Assembly (NCBI GenBank): GCA_014155875.1
Contig: JACEFZ010016148.1
Location: 62,001-126,000 of the forward strand
DNA: 64,000 bases
Direction: 5' to 3'
From: Cepaea nemoralis
Lineage: Eukaryota > Mollusca > Gastropoda > Stylommatophora > Helicidae
Both the position numbers and the translations under genes were made by a program. Shown here piece by piece: positions 1 to 12,299 of this stretch. The notes below the pieces were generated by a model. That model made no database searches. It was given only the letters and a program-made list of their open reading frames with translations, and was not told the DNA's origin. Within the stretch, counting starts at the first letter, position 1, and each line of letters starts with the position of its first letter.

Positions 1-374
1 ATGAAAACTTTGAAAATGCCTTAAAGATTGTATCACTATTTATTATAACTCATATGCCGGTATATAACTATAGACAAAGAGTTTATAAATCTTTGAAAAC
101 GATGCAACAATATGATTATAAGTTATACAGAAACGTTATGCCCCTTGAAATAACTTTTACAGAGTTAAGTCCCCTCGCTGTATATAAATTACAATGTAAA
201 ATGAAAAATTAAATAATGTTAAGTAAGCAGCCGATTTCACACTAAAAAAATACCACAGTGGGCTGCGGTGGAATGAAAGGAAGACGTGTAGAAAATTTCA
301 TCTCAATCGGATGGGCCGTTCGCGAACGCATAAAGGACATACAGACATACCCACACACATCCTGTTTTATATAT

Positions 375-715
375 AAGAGACTACCACGTTATGGACAGAT
401 CAGAACAGGTCATTCTTCTGCGCCTCAGAACAGGACACAATAGATTACGCAACCACTTGTATACAAAATTCAAGATTAGTGACTCAGCCATGTGCACATG
501 TGGTTTGGCGTCGCAGACAGCAGAGCACATACTCCAGGATTGCCCAAACTACAACATATCCAGGCGAACCTTCTGGCCTAGAGAGACAACAGTGGAAGAT
601 AAACTCTATGGACCGCTGAATGAACTAAAAAAGACTGTTAGATTCATACAAGAGACGACATTGCAGTTGTAGACATGTTTCAAGCGAACGAAAGAAGAAG
701 AAGAATATATAAGAT
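375..715 (+). mobile_element. 5'-truncated LINE 3' end (C-terminal zinc knuckle)
   Basis: An open frame (391-672) starts near the end of the LINE polyprotein. It carries MDRSEQVILLRLRTGHNRLR, CTCGLASQTAEHILQDC and FWPRETTVEDKLYGPL, then a stop and a GAA-rich tail. It matches the end of the element at 38.8-43.84 kb. Nothing recognisable lies in 1-374. Confidence 0.85.
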
Positions 716-1414
716 AACGATTTTAGTTTGTTTCTTGAAGGACTGTCTCATTCGTGTTTTTGTTCGTCCAATGTATTCTTCACATTTTCCTCAGAAAGCA
801 AATCTTCTCTGCCATTAGACATTTCTCATATTGTATGCTTATTGTCCATGCTTCACAGTATTACATTATTAATACTTTTATACAGAACTTCAAAACTTTT
901 ATTTTAATGCAAATGAAATTTTTAAAAAAATTGGTGACTGCGTTATTCATCTTGCATGGATATACCTTAGCCGTGGCCAGTCTTGTTTTGATTTCTGTAT
1001 GGCATCTTCCATCAGATGTTTCGACCGTTCCAAGAGAGTTGTATTGATTACCTGTTTAGGGATTTGTCCATCTGTCTGTCGTCTACCGCCTATAGTATCT
1101 TGCGGTGTAGGAGTCTTGGGACTGAGGATATAGGCCGCCTGGCTATCGCATCACCACGAACTGTGCAGGTTAGAGTTGTTGTTGTTTTGTTTTTTTCCCG
1201 ATAAAAAACAATCCAAACCTTAAAGGACATGCAACTAACTAAACAATAATTTAAAAAAAAACAACAACAAGTTGCTCATTGCGTACAATAACCACTACCA
1301 CTAAATGATGTAAATCATTTTATTATCTACAATCAGTACTATATCTACAGCATATCTTTTATTTTTAATGTTATATTCTCCGATATATATATATCTTACC
1401 TTTTCTGTAAATAC
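716..1414. other. No gene; short SINE-C-like piece near 1120-1210
   Basis: The AT-rich stretch has no supportable ORF. Around 1120-1210 the bases GGCCGCCTGGCTA and GAACTGTGCAGGTTAG match the SINE-C copies at 5.8 and 51.9 kb. Confidence 0.5.
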
Positions 1415-1768
<354 letters not shown>

Positions 1769-2800
1769 TTATTTGATCATGTGATTAGAAGATATGCAGA
1801 TGATACAGTCTTGATTGCAGACAATGAACAGGACCTGCAAAATTTAGTAGATGCGGTTGTTGCACACAGTGAAAAACTAGGGTTAGAACTGAATATTAAG
1901 AAGACGCAGATTATGGTCGTCACTGGGAAGAAGGAAATACCACAATGTGATATACGAGTAGATGGGCATATTGTTAAACAAGTGAATCGATACTGTTATC
2001 TCGGCGCAGTCATAACATCTGATGGGAGATGCCTTGAAGAGATTAGAACAAGAATTGCCATTGCGAAGGTAGCCTTTTGCAAGATGAAAAACATACTGAC
2101 CAATAAAAAGATGTCAGTTGAAACGAGAAAAAGAGTGCTGAGGTGCTACATAGAACCTGTGCTTTTGTATGGATGTGAAGCGTGGACAATAAGCAGTCAA
2201 GCTAAAAAAAAACAGCTGATGACTGTGGAAATGTGGTTTCTGAGGAAAATGCAAAGAATACCATGGACGGACAGAAAGACCAATGAGCTAGTCCTTCAAG
2301 AAACAAATGAAGATCGTAAACTGATTAGAGTCATTAGACGTAGACAGTCAAAATTTTGTTGGCATGTTATGAGAAGAAATTAATTTGAGAACTTGGTGAC
2401 GACTGGCAAGATCGAAGGGAAGAGACCAAGGGGGAGACCGAAAAGTAAATACCTGGATGGTTTGGCCACATGGCATGGTCGAGACAGGAACACGGAGCTG
2501 ATCCACGACTCTGGTGATCGAGTGAGATGGCAGAATATGACTGCCCACGCTTACCGGCATGACACATGATGGATGGATAGATTAGAAGAGAGACATTGGA
2601 GAACATCATGATGGCTGGAAAGATCGAGTGGAAGAGGAGCATAGGCAGATCCAAGAGAAATTATGCTGGGTGGACTGAGGCGGTGGCATGGAGGAATATC
2701 AACAGCAAAGTTAATCCACAATATCAAAGACCGAGATTTGTGGAGAGACATGAACACCTTCGCCAGCTGGCATGGCACTTGTTGATGATGATGTTTTTCG
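1769..2800 (+). mobile_element. LINE relic (RT palm to 3' end), APE-type, RTE-like group
   Basis: An open frame to 2383 starts at the catalytic core (YADDTVLIADNEQDLQNLVD) and continues through CYLGAVITSDGRCLEEIRTR, LLYGCEAWTIS and RRRQSKFCWHVMRRN. Bases 2384-2575 and 2580-2790 each carry a version of the usual GKIEGKRPRGRP end, so two 3' ends are joined. It finishes in a short ATG-repeat tail. The part before YADD comes from a different region of the element, so this is a chimera and not a simple truncation. Confidence 0.8.
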
Positions 2801-3342
2801 ATGGCGATCCCTCTCATATCTTCTAAATTTCTCCTTTAATATTTTACTATCTTATATATAGAACAAAAAGGTCTGGAGACAATAAACATCAATGCCTCAC
2901 ATCTCTCGTAATTGGCTGGTTTCAAACTACTTTATTGTCAATTTGTATCTCAGTTTGTTTGTTTTTCCAGTATGTGCTCTTTACACGCGTAAGGTCTTTA
3001 CAAAGCTTAATTTGGAGATCTGCAAGCATCTTTATCATATCGACGTCCTTACTCTACCGAATGTCTTTGTGTAGTCAACGAAACAAAGATGAAAGTATTT
3101 TTTTCACTCGTATCGAACGCTCTATTAAAATTCTTAGCTAATACACAAAACGTGTTGCACTTCTACAAACGCACGTCATTCTTCAACTATTTATGATAGT
3201 ATTTTCTTCACAACCCTTATTAAAATCTTTGTGACGTGATTCATTATGCCATGTTTTTAAAAACAATGTTGATCACGTTCTACGGCTTTTGATTTCCTCG
3301 GGGTTTATATAGGAAAAGGTTTACAGAAGTGTTTTTACATGT
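2801..3342. other. No gene recognised
   Basis: The stretch is AT-rich with only short open frames of no recognisable content, and no clear repeat was seen. Confidence 0.5.
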
Positions 3343-4900
3343 TTAAAATAGTTCATTTTCCTTGTGCTTGATTGAACCAACCTTTTCAATATTGAGTTTT
3401 TTGGTTTTGTTGGCTAGATGTTTTGTTCTTTTTTTTTCATTGATTTTAAAAAAAAATCCTCTTCTGTAACAATAAATGAACCAGGTGCCGTCTCCACGGT
3501 GAAGGTCGGCTGCAATGGATCTCCAACACTGTCTGTACATTCTGTCATATTGAGGATGATGCATATCTTGGTGTTATCATCTTATCACTTGTATCGTTGT
3601 CTACCTCTTGCTCGATTGCCTTCAACGTTATCCTCCAGTATGATTTTTATAAGTGTTGTGTCTTTTAAAGTGGCCGAAATATTTCACTTGCCTCCTCTTT
3701 ATTTCTTTTATAACATCTCTCTTCATTCCCGGTATTTCTAGAACCTCTGCATTTGATTGTTTTTGTTTCCATGAAATACGACATATTCTTCTGTATATCC
3801 ACATCTCCAGGGCCTCTGTTCGATGTTCATCTGATCTCATGATGTTCCTCCTGTACCTTGAGGTGTCGAGGTGAAGTATAAACAGCGGCGGAGTGCCCGC
3901 CTATGTTCAATGTTCTAATTGCTTATTCATTGTCCAGGCTTCCGCGCCATGTGATAGAGGTGAATATACATACCATTTAACAATTCTCGTTTGTAATACG
4001 TTATTAATCTCTCTTCATAAATAAACACATTGTATTGTTTGGCGCTCTTACAAGGAGAAGAAGGAAGTAGAGTTTAGAGGACGCACTAGACAATATAACA
4101 TTTCAAAAGAGTGTCTTATTGGTCATGCCTCGAAGTACACTTGTTCCTGCAGCGAGGCGCCGTCGTCATTTGGTGACAGGTTCGAATCCCGATCGGTAAC
4201 TATTTGGCTTTCAAATTTTATGTTGTCTAGTGCGTCCTCTAAACTCTACTTCCTTCTTCTCCTTCTATGAACGGCAAACAATACTATGCGTGTTTATTTA
4301 TGAACTGTCTTGGTGGCCTCAAAGGGTTCCCCAATTGATTTCCTATTAATTTCTTTAGATGTTAATACTGATTTCATGATGTTGAAAGCATTTTTGGCAA
4401 TTCCTGTTCTCTTTTTATTACTGTTTCACTTCTGCCATCATCTGTTATAACATGTACAAGATAGGAGAAACTTGTTACTTGTTCTAGTACCTCTCCATTT
4501 ACTGTGAAGTTCATTGATGACCCCTCCGGAGAGAAATTAAATTCTAAATTCTCACTTCGAAATTATCATACTTTTCGTTTTTTTTTTAATGTTAATATCT
4601 ACGCCACATTCTGCACTACACCTGTTTACTTGTTCCACTAGGTTTTGTAACTCTTGCTAGCTTTCTGCTAGTAACATGGTATCGTCGGCATACCCATTAT
4701 TGTTTATGATTCTTCCTGTTGATGTTAAGTTCAGGCAGTCCGACGTCTCTTCTGTAACATTTCTATTCAAAGCCGGATATGTGCTTGTCAGCTGATTTTT
4801 TAACTGATTCAGTGCCGAAGGATTATATATCACCAAATGCGACCTCCAATTTTGGATAGAGGGACGATACATCCCCATAAAAAATGTTTGCATATCCTTT
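3343..4900 (-). mobile_element. LINE relic (RT and 3' part), interrupted by an inverted-repeat element
   Basis: The minus strand reads from a degraded RT (GYADDTMLLAES near 4670) through a damaged thumb region to EALEMWIYRRICRISWKQKQ and IKEIKRRQVKYFGHFKRH (3840-3628), with a 3' end near 3490 that matches 61170. The reading frame is broken several times. The element at 4014-4304 separates its two halves. Confidence 0.75.
4014..4304. mobile_element. MITE-like element with about 86-bp inverted arms
   Basis: Bases 4014-4099 and 4220-4304 are near-perfect reverse complements, including the matching GGACGCACTAGACAA tract. The 120-base centre has no ORF but contains GGTTCGAATCCC, a tRNA T-loop/B-box sequence. 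It interrupts a LINE relic, so it is the younger insertion. The target duplication is unclear. Confidence 0.75.
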
Positions 4901-5110
4901 ACAGAACACCGCTGTCAACATCAGCATATTTCAGCTGATTGTTGATTTCTTGGCAAGATTAGTTTGCCATTGCTTTCTGAGCGGCCGGCTCACATACCCC
5001 GTAAGTTACTGACACGATTCGAACCACTGCTGATTCTCACTGTCGTCACGTTACTTACGAGAGTATACGAGATTACGGAGAAAAGTCGCTAACCCCTAGG
5101 CCAGGAAGCC
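4893..5110 (-). mobile_element. SINE-B copy
   Basis: The sequence contains the SINE-B hallmarks in reverse: ATATCCTTTACAG at the 3' end, TTGCCATTGCTTTCTGA in the core, and a GATTCGAACC B-box at the tRNA-like end. The best-bounded copy is at 53944-54193. Confidence 0.7.
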
Positions 5111-5435
5111 GGCATATATCGCCATACTAGGGTCATATTCTTTTCTGGTTTGTTTTGTGAGATCTTCCACAATTTCAATGCTCAATGAACGGAAATTTAC
5201 ATTATATTATTTTTTCATTTGATTTGGCCCAAACCTACTCGTTGTTTGGGACAGAATCAGTTAAGTTTCGCGTCTACGTGTGCCATTGAGAGTATGAATG
5301 CTCTCAATATTCTGACTGTTGTAGCCCTGTCTGCTCTAATACACGAAGATTTCAATGGCTTTGGTTTTGTATAGCAATGTTGTTCTTTTTTTTCTATACT
5401 TTTTTTTTTTAATTTCTGTCATGGATTTGCCAATG

Positions 5436-5703
5436 CCCTTCAGCAGTGAACCTATGCCCCTCAGCAGTGAACCTATGCCCCTCAGCAGTGAACCTATGCC
5501 CCCCAGCAGTGAACCTATGCCCCCAGCAGTGAACCTATGCCCCTCAGCAGTGAACCTATGCCCTCAGCAGTGAACCTATGCCCCTCAGCAGTGAACCTAT
5601 GCCCCTCAGCAGTGAACCTATGCCCCTCAGCAGTGAACCTATGCCCCTCAGCAGTGAACCTATGCCCCTCAGCAGTGAACCTATGCCCTCAGCAGTGAAC
5701 CTA
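5436..5703. repeat. 21-bp minisatellite, about 13 copies
   Basis: The unit CCTCAGCAGTGAACCTATGCC repeats head to tail, with occasional one-base length changes. The frame across it is a by-product of the repeat. Confidence 0.95.
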
Positions 5704-5744
5704 GATAATCAAAACTATTCTGTCAAAAAACTGTCATCTGCTGC

Positions 5745-5960
5745 ACCTTGAGAAGTAGAGGGGAGGGAGAGGGTTTCTTGAGGAAAAGGCCGCCTGGCTA
5801 GTACAGTTGCCGCGAACTGTGCAGGTTAGGGTTTTCTTTTCGCCATCGACAGAAAAAAGAATCCACACCTTGCCGAGGATTCGAACCTGGCAATTTAACT
5901 GATCCTATAAGCAAAACCCGCCTTTGTAAGAGAACAAATAAGTCCGTATACAAGCTACAA
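5745..5960 (-). mobile_element. SINE-C copy (tRNA-like head)
   Basis: Read on the minus strand it has a tRNA-like head with a CAGGTTCGAATCC B-box, then a body ending near CAACTGTACTAGCCAGGCGG. Related copies are at 51880-52112 and 21050-21256. Confidence 0.65.
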
Positions 5961-6730
5961 GAACCACTTATTCCAGCAGCAAATCATAGAAAACAAGCCT
6001 ACTTGGACCATGTTACTTGCCTTGATTTAACTTGAAAACTACTCTCCAGTGTACAATAGGTTAAAACCAAAAAGATTGACTTCATTGCACCAGGTTTTAT
6101 CTGATCTAGGTTGGTCTCTCTCTGCAAAGTGGCTAATTGCCTGCCAAACTAGGTCAATCTAGCCATGACCCCAAGGGGTTTTCGACAAAATTTTGCTTCC
6201 CAAAAACTAATCCCTTGATTGTGGGCTTATCTGCATTAGTGTTTTGATCCTTTGGATGTCAGATGAAAAATACTAATATTAAAAACGCATTAAAAAGAAT
6301 TCCCCATCATGTTTATTTAAAATATATGTATTAAAAAATTTTTTATTTTAGTGTATATAAAGACAAATCCTAAATGTTATGAATATTGTTGATGGCCAAT
6401 GAGCAAGTAACAATGATTACCTGGAAGAGGTTAATGAAAGTAGAACATTACACATAACTATAAGAAAGAGACAAACATTGTTCTTGTCATGTGATGAGAA
6501 GAGAGACAAACATTGTTCTTTGTCATGTGATGAGAAGAGAGACAAACATTGTTCTTTGTCATGTGATGAGAAGAGAGACAAACATTGTTCTTTGTCATGT
6601 GATGAGAAGAGGGACAGTGGATGACATCATCATAACTGGAAAGATCAACAGTAGAAGAGGCTGACAAAGAGAAAATATGCTTGATGGTCTAAGTTGATAG
6701 CGTTGCGAAGGAGAACCCTGAATTCTAGAT
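5930..6730. repeat. Composite dispersed repeat, inverted match to 19690-21095
   Basis: About 800 bases match 19690-21095 in reverse orientation, apart from a LINE fragment present only in the latter. The block includes GATAAAACCTGGTGCAATG, which also appears in modified form in the short element at 62.7 kb. Its right part is the end of an RTE-like LINE. Confidence 0.8.
6476..6612. repeat. 37-bp tandem expansion (about 4 copies)
   Basis: The unit GAGAAGAGAGACAAACATTG followed by TTCTTTGTCATGTGAT is repeated four times. The matching place at 19830-19890 has one unit, so the expansion is specific to this copy. Confidence 0.9.
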
Positions 6731-6799
6731 ACGCCTTCTGTAATTTCTCTCCGTTGGTAAATATATACCTTACCATGTTTGTGTTTGTTTTTATTTGTT

Positions 6800-7560
6800 G
6801 TCATTATTATTATTATTATTATGTAAAATTATATAAACTGTTTCTCACTTTGTTCTTGCGTTGACTCAATTATCTTGTCAATTCCCATTTGTGTTGTTGA
6901 TAACAATGTGTCTTCGGCATATTGATTTTTCCCATTACAAATGGATCATATTGTGTCCCTGCCAATATCATATTGAATACAGTCTTCACCATTCTTTCTG
7001 ATATAACATTTGGACAGAGAAGGGGACAAAATGCAGCCCTGTCTGACCCCGTGTTCTTTATCAAATCAATCTGTTGTAGCATCATATATTCTCACTGCTG
7101 CCTTTTGTTTCCCGTAGAGTATTGTTATATATATTAGACGTGATGGGATGCCAATTTCTTTCATCATGTTCCAGAATTCTTTGTACTCCACTAAGTCCAA
7201 TGCTTTTTGAGTAAATTATAAAGCAAGAGAACATCTATATTCCACTGTTTGTTTTTTTTAAAAATTGTTTTCATATTAAATAAATTGTTACGTACCTTCT
7301 TCTCAAACGAGGACTATTATATTATGTTTTCTTCTATTTCCCCATGATTATCTTTAATAAAACTGTGCTTACAAGACTTATGAAGGCATTTGTTCTGTAA
7401 TTGCTACATAATTTCATGTCGTCTTTTTTTTGGCATTGGGATATACAGTATATTGTTCTCGTGCATTCCTTTGGCCACATTCCTTTTCCCCAGTATATTT
7501 TCACACTTTATTCCCCGCCTGCGTTAATAAACTAAGTTAACTGATGTTATCACATTTTTG
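6800..7560 (-). mobile_element. LINE relic: degraded RT core
   Basis: In shifting frames the minus strand reads KAAVRIYDATTD, a damaged GVRQGC-like stretch near 7040, NVISERMVKTVFNMILAGT and a degraded catalytic region near 6910. Many stops and frameshifts are present. Confidence 0.65.
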
Positions 7561-8219
7561 GTGACTTCCCTTGCATTTCTTTCTTTGTTGTCGCAGTACA
7601 GCACGTACTCGAGAAAGCGGACAGCGGTCTGCGAGCCATCGACAAGAGTAGACTGACTGGTCGGCAAGATCTAGATCTGGTGTCTCCAGTACATGTTGGT
7701 GCGGAAACTCCTATGCCACCCGCTCATTTACCTCATTTACGCAATAAGCACGATTGAAAGAAAGATCAGCAGTCACAAGGAAGTGGCCAGAAGTATCAGC
7801 AGGTCTGTTGGACGTAATGTTGTGCTCCAAGAAGGCAAAGCTCGTGATCCCGTTCAAGTCCGTCGTATAGGAATACTAAGTCGGAAAAGTCAGACTCGAA
7901 ATGATACTGCGCTAGTTCTCAGACGACTCTTTTTAACAATAAGGGTTCGCGGTTTCCTCAGGGGCCAGAGCCGTCCCATCAGGTCCACACGTCCCTGTGT
8001 GTCATTTGAACTGATAGCCCTGGCAAGATCACAGTGCAGTCGACTCGGCTCAGGGGTGGCTTAAGCTGAAAGCTAAAGGAAGTAATGGGACAGGGGTGGC
8101 ACCCAGTCCAACAAAGTATTGATCATTAAAGCGATGTACAGTGGAGGTCAAAGGCATCGTGCAGGGAATGGAGAGACGTGGAGGTCAAGGAGATCAGTGC
8201 AGGAGTGGGCAACAAGAGA
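7561..8219 (+). other. GC-richer segment with a 123-codon open frame, not recognised
   Basis: Bases 7693-8064 are open for 123 codons (rich in Arg and Ser, no domain recognised), and the composition is less AT-rich than the surroundings. It could be a piece of a mobile element. I cannot assign it. Confidence 0.3.
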
Positions 8220-8460
8220 GGGCAACCTATATTTATATTAACACATCGGCACTTGATGGGTGATTCGTTTATATTACGCCGGACGGTTTTACTTCCGAGG
8301 AAATTTTCCGGTACCCGTGTTTGTCTAGGTTAAGCTGGGAGCCCAGTTAAACATTTTAAAATCCGTCTCCGTGGAGATTCAAACACATGACCGCCGAGCT
8401 TGCCAGCAAGCGTGCTAGCCACTGTGCTCCCGCGGCTACATTTGAATTAGTGTTCAAGCT
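8220..8460 (-). mobile_element. SINE-E copy
   Basis: The block ends in a tRNA-like head (GCCACTGTGCTCCCGCGGCT on the plus strand, with a GATTCAAAC B-box). It shares its body with 52130-52380 (same orientation) and 8880-9110 (opposite orientation). Confidence 0.55.
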
Positions 8461-8879
8461 GACATTGGTAGCAGGAAGAGTGTGGCGAAGAGTGCTTTGT
8501 TTTCCTCTCTCATTATCTGTTGACGATCCGCGATAGTTTACCATTAGAATCAAACTGGGCCATAGAATCAGCTGGTAAAAACAATATAGAAAATGTCAGA
8601 GGATAAAAGAGACAAGATAATGATATTCTGATAGTAAAACAGAGAAAGATATTCACGCGAGAATTATTAAGCAATAGAGGTCATCTGTGGATAAGGAGTG
8701 GGTCTGTACATGCGAGTTAGTGAACCAATTAAAAAAGAAAAAAGTATTTGCTTTATTCGTGTCTTGATGATCTCTCAATGCTCTCACGATTTTAATGTGT
8801 TTATTTGTTGTTTTTGTACCATGGCCGTTGCTGTTGTATGAAAGGTTACACTTATAACGAAGCTGTGGCAGTGAAGTAG
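8461..8879. other. No gene recognised
   Basis: Open frames are short and without recognisable content. No repeat unit is clear. Confidence 0.4.
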
Positions 8880-9115
8880 CTAGCATGCCTGACCTGATGG
8901 TCGTGTACTTGAATCCCCGTCATGGCGGAATGTTTTAAAAATTATCCTGGGATCCCTAGGTGGACCCAGCCTAAAACAGGCACCAGGAAATGCCATGGGA
9001 AGTAACGGCGGCCAGCAAGGCATTGACCAGATCATCCATGGAGTGCCTATTAGTCTACAACATTGGGAGGCTAGCACCATACAGCCAACACGTCTCAAGG
9101 CATGTAACAGGGACC
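8880..9115 (+). mobile_element. SINE-E copy (degenerate)
   Basis: It contains TTGAATCCCCGTCATGG, GTGGACCCAGCCTAAA and GAAATGCCATGG, which parallel the SINE-E copies at 8.3, 24.75 and 52.2 kb. Confidence 0.5.
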
Positions 9116-9699
9116 TTTTCTTGACCTGACATAAAATTACCTCAATGCGCTCCAGGCAGCGGGTAGTAGATCCTTTACTTGTCTACCATTGTTTTCAGTA
9201 GACTATTATGTCCTTTGACGTGACCAAAGTACCATGTCCTTCTAATGTTATTACATTTCCTCTAGCAAAACTATATGTGCCATGCTGAAAAGAGCGAGGG
9301 GCTATGGTTCCCATCTCACCAATCAACAGTCGTGGATCTGTGTTCTTGTTCCTATTAAGCCACATAGTGTGAAAAGGTGATCTTCTTTATATTGTACTTT
9401 TTAACCAAGTGTGAACAGCTCTCTCCAAAAGTACTATGTCAACTCCAGAGTGACTGTACATAGTCAGCCAATTGGAAGATTAATCCTTCCAGTGCCTAAT
9501 GTCCCTTCAAAGGCACATGAATACTTCTGGCCCCTGTCCATCTCCCCATTAAATCTATTAACACTGAGAGCCTATAATTTACACTCACACAATCATAATC
9601 AAAGTCAACAAATTGTGAGTCACACCAATAGGATTATTTTATACTTTCATCAGGCCTGTGATTTTGCCAGGCATTTCTCAGGATTGCGTAAAGTATTAA
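9116..9699. other. No gene recognised
   Basis: A 106-codon open frame (9411-9731) runs into the minisatellite and shows no known domain or splice-supported exon. I see no other feature. Confidence 0.4.
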
Positions 9700-10790
9700 G
9701 TGATACTATCAGAGGGTGTGGCATCATTTGAGAGAATGACACCACAAGAGAGGCTGATACCACCTGAGAGGGTGAAAATATGTGAGAGGATGATATCACC
9801 AGAGAGGGTGGCACTATGTGAGAGGATGACACCACCAGAGAGGCTGATACCACCTGACAGGCTTACACTATGTGAGAGGATGATATCACCAGAGGGGCTG
9901 ATACCACCTGACAGGCTTACACTATGTGAGAGGATGATATCACCAGAGGGGCTGATACCACCTGACAGGCTTACACTATGTGAGAGGATGACACCACCAG
10001 AGAGGCTGATACCACCTGACAGGCTTACACTATGTGAGAGGATGATATCACCAGAGGGGCTGATACCACCTGACAGGCTTACACTATGTGAGAGGATGAC
10101 ACCACCAGAGAGGCTGATACCACCTGACAGGCTTACACTATGTGAGAGGATGATATCACCAGAGGGGCTGATACCACCTGACAGGCTTACACTATGTGAG
10201 AGGATGATATCACCAGAGGGGCTGATACCACCTGACAGGCTTACACTATGTGAGAGGATGACACCACCAGAGAGGTTGATACCACCTGACAGGCTTACAC
10301 TATGTGAGAGGATGACACCACCAGAGAGGCTGATACCACCTGACAGGCTTACACTATGTGAGAGGATGATACCACCAGAGAGGCTGATACCACCAGAGAG
10401 GGTGATTCCACCAAAGAGGGTGACACTTGTGAGAGAACGACACCACCAGAGAGACTAATACCACCAGAGAGGCTGACATTATGTGAGTGGAAGACACCGC
10501 CAGAAAGTGTAATTCCTCTAGACAGGGTGACACTAATTCAGAGAATGACACCACAAAAGTGATTCCACTAGAGAGGGTGACATATCTGAGGGGATGACAC
10601 CGCCTCAGACAGTGACACCACAAGAATGGGTGACACTATCACAGCAAAGAGAATAATACCATCAGAGAGAGTGATATCATTGGGAAAGATTGATACCACT
10701 AGAGGATGACACCATCACAGTGGGTGACTCCATAAGAGAGAATGCCACCATCAGTGAAGGTGATATCATCATAGAGGATGACACAAAAAT
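9700..10790. repeat. 54-bp higher-order minisatellite built from three 18-bp subunits
   Basis: The 54-base unit is three related 18-mers (GAGAGGATGACACCACCA, GAGAGGCTGATACCACCT, GACAGGCTTACACTATGT) repeated to about 10400. Copies to the right are progressively degenerate. The 252-codon frame across it comes from a unit length divisible by three. Confidence 0.95.
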
Positions 10791-11044
10791 GACTGTCTAT
10801 AACATTATTTACATTGCCTCATCAGAAAGTCATATTTTATTAACAAAATATCCATATGGTTTGTTATGACAAAAATAAAACTATTTCTGTATGCCCACCT
10901 TACTTATATACATTTATACACATACAATAAACAGGTTTCTGTTTTGGAGACATAATACCCAACTAAAAATCACACTGAAGGGACCACAGCTGTGCAAGGG
11001 TATTGGTCTGGGTTCAATCCCTGCAGTGAATGGAATTATTTTTT
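10791..11044. other. AT-rich spacer with a tRNA-like B-box piece
   Basis: No gene. Near 10990-11030 a GGGTTCAATCCC B-box follows a short tRNA-like stretch, probably a SINE head. Confidence 0.4.
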
Positions 11045-11250
11045 AAAGCCAGTATGCAGGACGTCGCAACCAACCTCAGCATTTTCTGGTTGTTTGTGAT
11101 TTACTAGGCAATTTATGTGTTCAGTAGTTTGCCATTGCTTTCGGAACCATCAACGATCATACTATCCAAATCAACACAAGGCAGTCTGCTTTCAAAAAAT
11201 CTGTGGCTGATTTTGAACACATGACTCCGTATGTCGGGAAATCACGAATC
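11045..11250 (-). mobile_element. SINE-B copy (degenerate)
   Basis: It carries GCAGGACGTCGCAACCAAC and TTTGCCATTGCTTTCGGA in the order and orientation of a reversed SINE-B. Confidence 0.6.
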
Positions 11251-11890
11251 GTGTTCACTATCCTTAAGCATATATCTTGGTGTATATATACATATATATA
11301 TATAATTATAGTTTGTGCGAGTGTGGTGAAAGGGAGGCAACACTAATAGAGATACCCCAATGAGTTACTGCCCTTTGTGACAAAAACTAGAGACCTTACA
11401 GCTTTGACTGTCCCCAAGCCAGTTTTTCATTTCTTCTACCTCTGCGCTGTCTTTCCCAATTCATACATAGTTCTGAACAGTTCTACAGATTTTCCTAGGT
11501 GAAAGAAGGTAAGCTAGTGATCAACTCCATGAGGTTTTCTCCACATGACATCACACGTCTTCTGTGAGACATCGTTTCATCTTGGTTGGCTGATCTATTC
11601 TTCTTTCCTTATCTTTAGACCTTTTCATGGGTGGGTGGATTTTTCAACTACAGCTTTCTAAGGGATGGGGTAGCGAGCTCCCATAGTCGCTTCTTGCAAC
11701 ACGCATGGTAGGTTACAGGGTTACTATTCCCTTCATTGCTCCGGTAACACATGGGTTAGTACAAGATGTTATTTTTAAAAAATTATACATCCATAATAAA
11801 CATGAGGGTGATAATAGCACAAGAATTTACATTAAAAAATAATACATCAATATACAAAATGACCGATGGAAAAAAATAAAATACCTTTTG
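11251..11890. other. No gene recognised
   Basis: There is a short (TA)n at about 11281-11304 and otherwise unremarkable sequence without a supportable frame. Confidence 0.4.
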
Positions 11891-11894
11891 CTTT

Positions 11895-12115
11895 CAGACA
11901 TGGGGGGAGGGGACTGAGTGGTCTCAAGGTATGGTGTCCACCTTGAGTGCTGGAGGTCCCAGGTTCAAGCCCTGGTGAGGGCCGGGATTTTTTCACGTGG
12001 ACTTCTAGTAACAAAAATTTCCCCTGGTCTCTGGGTGGTGAAATCGGATGCACTGTGTATTGTTGCGCACGTAAAACATCCCTTGGCAGTTAGAAATCGA
12101 AAAAGAGTAGCCTAA
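11895..12115 (+). mobile_element. tRNA-derived SINE (family F)
   Basis: A tRNA-like head (GGGACTGAGTGGTCTCAAGG, then CCCAGGTTCAAGCCCTGG as a complete T arm) is followed by a SINE body ending AAATCGAAAAAGAGTAGCC. Only one copy was seen here. Confidence 0.7.
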
Positions 12116-12299
12116 CGGTGCAAAATTTTGAGTTAAAAATCTACCCAAATTATTTCAGGATCCTCACCGGTGCTACAGAGTTCATGCAATGAGCTGAGAT
12201 TCTCCTGACTCAGGCTTGAGTTAGGAGTAGAACAGAGCACTTATGGGTTACACCCGTGTGCGGTGATGTTGATCCGTCAACTAAACTAGACATATAAAG

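Noticed and set aside
9700..10458. 252-codon frame reading ERMTPPERLIPPDRLTLC repeats
   Set aside because: A 54-base minisatellite is divisible by three. There is no start context, splice site or non-repeat domain.
11915..11985. Functional tRNA gene
   Set aside because: The T arm is excellent, but it runs into a SINE body and the acceptor stem is not closed.
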